Positions 58,582-64,000 of a DNA stretch of 64,000 nt are shown in pieces. Within the stretch, counting starts at the first letter, position 1. Every line of letters begins with the position of its first letter. Location of the stretch: contig CM055611.1 in NCBI GenBank assembly GCA_029379385.1, positions 4,774,001 to 4,838,000 of the forward strand, read 5' to 3'. Both the position numbers and the translations under genes were made by a program. The notes under the pieces are model-generated. The model was not told where the DNA came from. It worked only from the letters and a program-made list of their open reading frames with translations, and ran no database searches. This stretch comes from Quillaja saponaria (lineage: Eukaryota; Streptophyta; Magnoliopsida; Fabales; Quillajaceae).

Positions 58582-60094
58582 TCCCGGGTTTTGTGGGATA
58601 TTATAGAATGGTTATCCAATCCACAAAAGAAAGAAAGGAGAATTTTATTGATTAGTTGTTACTCAAATTAGAGAAAATTACAGGTTACTTAAGTACGGTA
58701 TGTAACGACAAAATAATAATAATAATAATAATATAAATATAGCTATAAACGTAAATTTGAGAATGTATAAAACTTTTATAACATAAAGGCAATTTATTAG
58801 TACATAAAGGAAGAACATAAATTCTTTTTCTGTTCATTGATCATTTTCAGATCATTTTCAGCTAATGTGTTGTGCTTCACCCCCATCACATAAATTAGGG
58901 CTTCTAATCCATTAAAATTGATAAATATTTGACCACTCAATTATGAATTCCAAATTCTAATAAATGACACCTAGATTTCAAATGTCTAGTCAGCACTGAT
59001 TTATCATCCTATGACTCTGCTTTCTATCACGTAACTCTAAATGCATCATTCATCACTCTACATGAAAAAAAATACATAAATTTTCCTGCATTTTGTCACT
59101 CAATACATTGCAAAATTCATCACAATTGTAACATCATATACAATCACCCAAATACTCAGTTATCCCTTCACTTTCACAGATGAGGAGAAGTACTTCACAA
59201 GGCAATTCCAGCTCACCAGCCCCCTGCTCAATTGAGCAAAATAGCAGGTGAGAGAGAGGCATGCAAATGTAAATTGCAAAAAGCACTGCCCTAATGAAAA
59301 TCCCAACAAAATCGTTAGAGTTCCAACATATTAGCTGGATCATACACAGTAAATATGAACCAAACACTAATGGGATCTGGGAGCTACCTTTACTCTCCAT
59401 TTTTGGCATTAAGATATTAATACAAAAGAAAGCAAATACAAGCAATAAAAACAGATACTTTCAAATGTTTGGGTATGGTTCGATAATAAACATAATGCTT
59501 AATGAAATCATTTACACTAGGTAAACATTAAAAATATTTGTATTGTCCTACTACATTGAAATTTATTCGTGATATTTTACAACATTCCAGTGCTGTCTTT
59601 TTTTTATTATGCATCTATAATTTTAGGGGAGGGGGTTCCAGGAAAATAGAAGGCAAATTATGTCAATGAATGGATACCTAACAAATTAGTATGCAGTGCA
59701 CTAAAATGACAGAGCACTAAAAGACGCTGCAGCCACCATTACCACACCTTTACATATTTGCAATCACCATTAACTCATAACATCAAGAATCGTACTTAAA
59801 AGATATTGGAGGGAAAAAAAGTAACATTTTTTTATGTTGTGTAGGTCCAAATCTCATTTTATGCATGCTAAAGTACATTTGGTTGAGCTTTTGCAGTTGT
59901 TTGACTAAAATTACAAATTGTAAAATTATGCCTTAGTTTGAAAGAAAATGAATGTACAGTTAATTTATCAGAAATTAGTAGATGAATGCACATGGTCATG
60001 TGAACACCCACCAAGACAAACATGTTAAAAACTTCCATCAAAATAAGTAAGACATGGCGATGTTGTGAATGGAAACAAACTTCAACTAAATTAC
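58582..60094. other. Spacer with AAT microsatellite and deletion scar (copy 3)
   Basis: Duplicate of 19431-20943, with the same loss of DPM3 exon 3 at about 59244. No gene is seen. Confidence 0.55.
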
Positions 60095-60436
60095 CTGCTG
60101 AAGAAGCAGGGCTTCTAGAGGACAGGTTGGAAATTGCATTAGACCAACTCCAACCATTAATAAACCATAGAATCCTAAAGACACAACAAATAGATGGGTA
60201 GCTGGGAAAAAGATCGAAACAAGAAATAGTAAGCTTTACCAACAACAACTATGAAATAAGATTTTAAGAGAAAGGCAGCAAGAGAGAAAGAACAGTGTAG
60301 GTGCCAGGGGTGGAAGCAAATGAATTCCACTTACCAGCCAAGTATAGCTCTCTGAAATTATAGAAGTTTGCAGAAGGCCAAACCACAAAGCAGAGACAGC
60401 CACTAACAATGTCATAATCTTCGCGATGTGCTTCAT
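60095..60436 (-). pseudogene. DPMS3: DPM3-like exons 1-2 only (copy 3)
   Basis: Exon 1 60436-60335 (MKHIAKIMTLL to SYTWL) and exon 2 60201-60095 (SLGFYGLLMVGVGLMQF to LLLQQ). It shares the one-base loss in exon 2 and the absence of exon 3 with copy 1, so both defects predate the split or were spread by conversion. Non-functional. Confidence 0.82.
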
Positions 60437-63400
60437 TTATTTATGAGAAACTGGGCCTAAGAGGGACAATAGAACAGGGTGGAAATAATAGTTAGATGAT
60501 ATCATAATTACCCTATCTGCAGTTGATAGATGTTATCATAATTACCCCATCTGCAGTTGAATTCTTATTCTTAAGTTAACTCTTGCAGAATATGGTAAAA
60601 ATAAAAGACAGAGGTGAGGATGCAGGAAAAAGATGTTACAAGCGTATGCTTAAAAGTTGAAGCAACAATGGCCACAACACAGAACCACAGGGATGACGGA
60701 GCTCATCTACAAGCTGATTAAGTGTGCATTCCTTGTCCCATCTATCTTATATGAATATATAACTTGAAAGTATTAAAGCTCATAACTATACCCTAATACC
60801 AATATCAATATGAGGAAGCATACACAAATTTACATGTACAATAAACAATAGAATCACAGTGAAGATTTTTAACTATACCTTAATATACCAATATCAGAAA
60901 TTGATGCATTCAAGAACATAAAGCGATGGAAACACACTTTAATCTACCATTAAAGAGTAAACATATGCGTATGGAAATAATCATTACAAGAATGCTATTA
61001 CTATGTAAGTAACAAATGCTCCATTGCATCAATGATTGAATTATGAACATTTCTTATTGGTAGAAGTCTTGAAGTTTGGAAACTCCTTAAACTCAAGATT
61101 CGTAATGCTCTAAACTGAATGGAGTTGACATCAGATGGAACTATAGAGCAAGTTCTCATGCAAATAAGAGCAACACCAATTGCCAACCCCAAGTTTCTAG
61201 TTTCAAAAGAAGGGGACAATAATTAGTTTGCTTTATGGATATTGACTATCATAGGTCATTTCGGAGAGTGTCCTATGTGGATGGCTGTTTCTTCACATAT
61301 TTGTAGCAACAAGAAAGAAGGAGATTTTGTTTTCTTTATGGAGAATAATTTGTTTGCTTTATGGAGAATAATTAGTTTACTTTATGGAGAACAATATTTT
61401 TTTATCATCCATGTTTTCCAGCAACAAGAAAGAAAGAGATTTTGTTTGAAAAAGCATGCAGAAAACTTTGACAAACAGATTGAAATAAAGCCAATGATGG
61501 AGGTAGATTCTTACTTATATAAACTACTTCAGCAAAAATAAAAATTAAAGTGAGAAATTAAAGCACAGGAAAAAAAAAGATGGAAGCATATTTTGATCCT
61601 CCAAGTGTAATCATGTGCATATTGAAATAATCATTACAAGTATGCTATTACTATGTAAGTAACAAATACTCGATTGCATCAATGTTTATAGAAAGTGTCA
61701 ACAAGTAAAAAAGATAAAAATATTTAGTAAATGATATCGCCAAAGAAACAATATTGTTGTAATCCTAGTATGATGAATAGTTATGTAAAACAACAGAGTC
61801 TGGCAATTACATGCCTTATCCATTAGCTGGAATTGAAAAAAAATAAATAAATAAATAAAAAATTCCAAGCTCATGGATAATAAGTACAATATGATATTTC
61901 AAATGTACATATGTCTTCACATATTTTATTACATATAAAATAACTATAAATTTGAAACAGTACATAGTGTATCAACATTGTTCCAAATTAGACTTGGAGT
62001 TGAATGTTAGAATTAGCTTCAGATCATGTAAAGGTTGTTAAATGGTGCCAGCTTCTGCTTTTCACATAGGACCGTAGGAGTTATGGCTCTATTAGTACAT
62101 TATCCTCATAGCATCACAGCAAGCACATTTATGCTACTACCAAAAACTCAACTATAGAACCATACATGCACTTAATTGTCATTAATTCTCTACAACAAAA
62201 AGTCACTCTCGGTAGCTCTAATTCACTTGTTATCTACATCATTGGATTAGGAGATATGATTCTCTTACCAAGTTTTTACCCTTTTCCCAAAGAAATTGAC
62301 AAGATCACGTGCCATTGCATGTTCCACACCATTGCATCTTCTCTATGGAGCGAAGAGTCAAGCAATGAAGAGAGACAAACTATGAGTATTTCATGCAAAT
62401 TAAGATTTCTCTTATATTGAAGTAGCTGCACTAGTAGCTTGGAGTCTTGCTTGGTGTCGGCTTAAATTATTATGAATGGTACCACCACCAGCAACTTCCT
62501 AAGCAGCTCCTGTCCCTGTGTCCTGTTCCTGTTTTAAATAATTAACCTTAAATATCCCACCATATTCACAATAATATCTAAAATATTCTACACTAAGCAA
62601 TATTCTTATATCATCCTTCCTTACATGATAGTCTTAATATTGTAAAGCACAGCAATCAGAGTTTCTTCAAAACAAAAGAGAAAAAAAAAAAAAAAAGACT
62701 ATAATATGAAACGCAATAGAAAATTGAACTTCTGAAAATACTCAAGACAAGGGGTTGTTTCTCCATATACCCAAAATAATAATAACAATAACAGTATTGA
62801 CAATAACAAGAATAAAGGGAAACTAATGTTGGAGACATGCATTTCAATGTTACTTTAGTGATTAAGCCACCATTAGAAGCAAAAACCACCATCTAGGAGA
62901 CATATCACCAACTAACCTTGGTCTTGGAAAAGCAAATTTGTTTGATTTTTTTTTTTTTTTTTTTGTTCCCAAAACAATATATCATTATTGATTCTTGAAT
63001 AAATGAAAACAGTAAAGGAACTAATGTACACCAATAACAATTTATATATGAAGGTAAGATGTGATAACTTTTGTGTACTTTCTTGTGTTATAAGCATGTA
63101 TGGAATATGTGAAGACAATAGCATAGAGATTTGCTTTATTATAATTACTGAAAGAAATTGGACAAAGGAGGTGAGAAATGTGAATTGTGAGGGTGGTAGA
63201 TGGCTGAAAAAGGAAACCAATTTTATAAACAATCCTAACTTCTAACAAATGAGAAAAAAAAGAAAAAAAAAAGTGGGAGAAAAAGAGTAAGGAAAAGATG
63301 ACTGATAAACTAACAAAAATAGTGGTGGTGAACTCAAAAAGTTGGAAATACAAAAAAGAAAACCTCACCCTCTTTAAGTTGGCATCTCAGTGAATAATAA

Positions 63401-64000
63401 AGGACAGGCAACTCAAGGTTAAATGTTTCTAAAGGAGAACTACAACTAGCCAATTTTCCACGGGGTTAAAACAGTAAAATAGCAAAATGAAAGTATTGAA
63501 ATGCTTGGATAATAGACAAAGTTACATTGTTGATGCAGTAGTTCTGTTAGTTGTCCTTTGTGTTTGAATTCATTAGGAAGACTAAGTTACGTCCTATGAT
63601 TAGCAATGAAATTCTGATGTGCATGAAATTCTAATGTCATTCCACATAAATAAAAGGAATATAAGCTGAGGAAATTTCCAATATGGAAAGCCAACTACCA
63701 GAGTCTTTACTCCTTTGATTGCGAAGCTAATCAATAAATTGTTTCCTGCAAAGTAAAGAGCCGAAGAAAGTCTATACTATTTGGTATATGAGATTGTTGG
63801 TCTAAAACTTACATTTTTGTCAGAAAGTAGGGAAGAATAAGGAAGGAAACAGATGAAAGCATGATCAAACACATGCCTCCTCTATTGCAGCCCAAGAAAG
63901 ACCCAGTCCATAGATTTTAGACAGATTCTTATCACCCACTCATCCTTATTAAACTTCTAGCCAAGCTTATCAATGGATTCACTTTTTCTTCAACTGTACC
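60437..64000. other. Spacer to the window end (copy 3)
   Basis: Parallel to 21286-25040 of copy 1, without the SINE. It has an extra repeat of the TTTATGGAGAATAATT phrase near 61336-61375 and a deletion near 63609 where copies 1 and 2 keep about 65 bases. A T-run lies at 62947-62964. No gene is recognised. Confidence 0.5.

Larger units (their letters stand above)
44245..64000. repeat. Segmental duplicate, copy 3
   Basis: Parallels copy 1 from its first base. At 46769-46782 an extra 876-base direct repeat is present (see the exon 2 duplicate), then the match continues at an offset of about 39.15 kb to the window end. The stretch 50553-60733 is nearly identical to 11401-21582. The last ten bases of the window equal those closing copy 1, so a further unit may follow. 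Confidence 0.9.

Overview
The window is nuclear DNA of a flowering plant, most likely a woody eudicot. The evidence is Arabidopsis-type telomere motifs (CCCTAAA), intron-containing genes with GT/AG boundaries, an Au-type SINE, LINE remnants, a plastid 16S rRNA fragment lodged in nuclear sequence, and plant-only families (DC1 proteins, LRK10L receptor kinases). Species cannot be named from what is visible.

Layout. Positions 1-2135 hold the last codons of an unrecognised gene and a broken DC1-domain gene. Everything after about 2330 is one family of tandem segmental duplicates. The fullest unit (copy 1, about 5935-25040) carries, all on the minus strand: a two-exon trypsin-like protease gene with a 4.5 kb first intron, a two-exon LRK10L receptor kinase, a kinase-less gene for a secreted wall-binding (GUB_WAK_bind) protein, and a broken DPM3 gene (dolichol-phosphate mannose synthase subunit 3). 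Copy 0 (2332-5557) keeps only the protease intron and a scrap of exon 1. Copy 2 (25041-41454) has lost protease exon 2, the GUB_WAK_bind gene and DPM3 exons 1-2, and its receptor kinase is a pseudogene. A further partial unit (41818-42690) joins a foldback-type insertion set inside degenerate telomeric repeats. Copy 3 (44245-64000) repeats the whole set, and the window ends on the same bases that close copy 1.

Copies 1 and 3 appear almost base-identical over about 10.2 kb (11401-21582 versus 50553-60733) but differ clearly on both sides. This fits recent gene conversion or very recent duplication, and an assembly artefact is possible. Both encode the same 628-residue LRK10L kinase (non-RD, HFD catalytic loop) and the same 264-residue wall-binding protein. 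A cluster of surface receptors under repeated duplication, conversion and decay is the usual pattern for plant defence receptors, although role and ligand are unknown here.

The clearest novelty is the repair record in the locus: plastid DNA patched into a gap, a filler apparently templated from both flanks, telomeric repeats joined to a broken exon, a palindrome-rich foldback element, a minisatellite that multiplies CACGTG boxes upstream of the dead kinase, and a DPM3 gene whose exons survive in complementary subsets in different copies.
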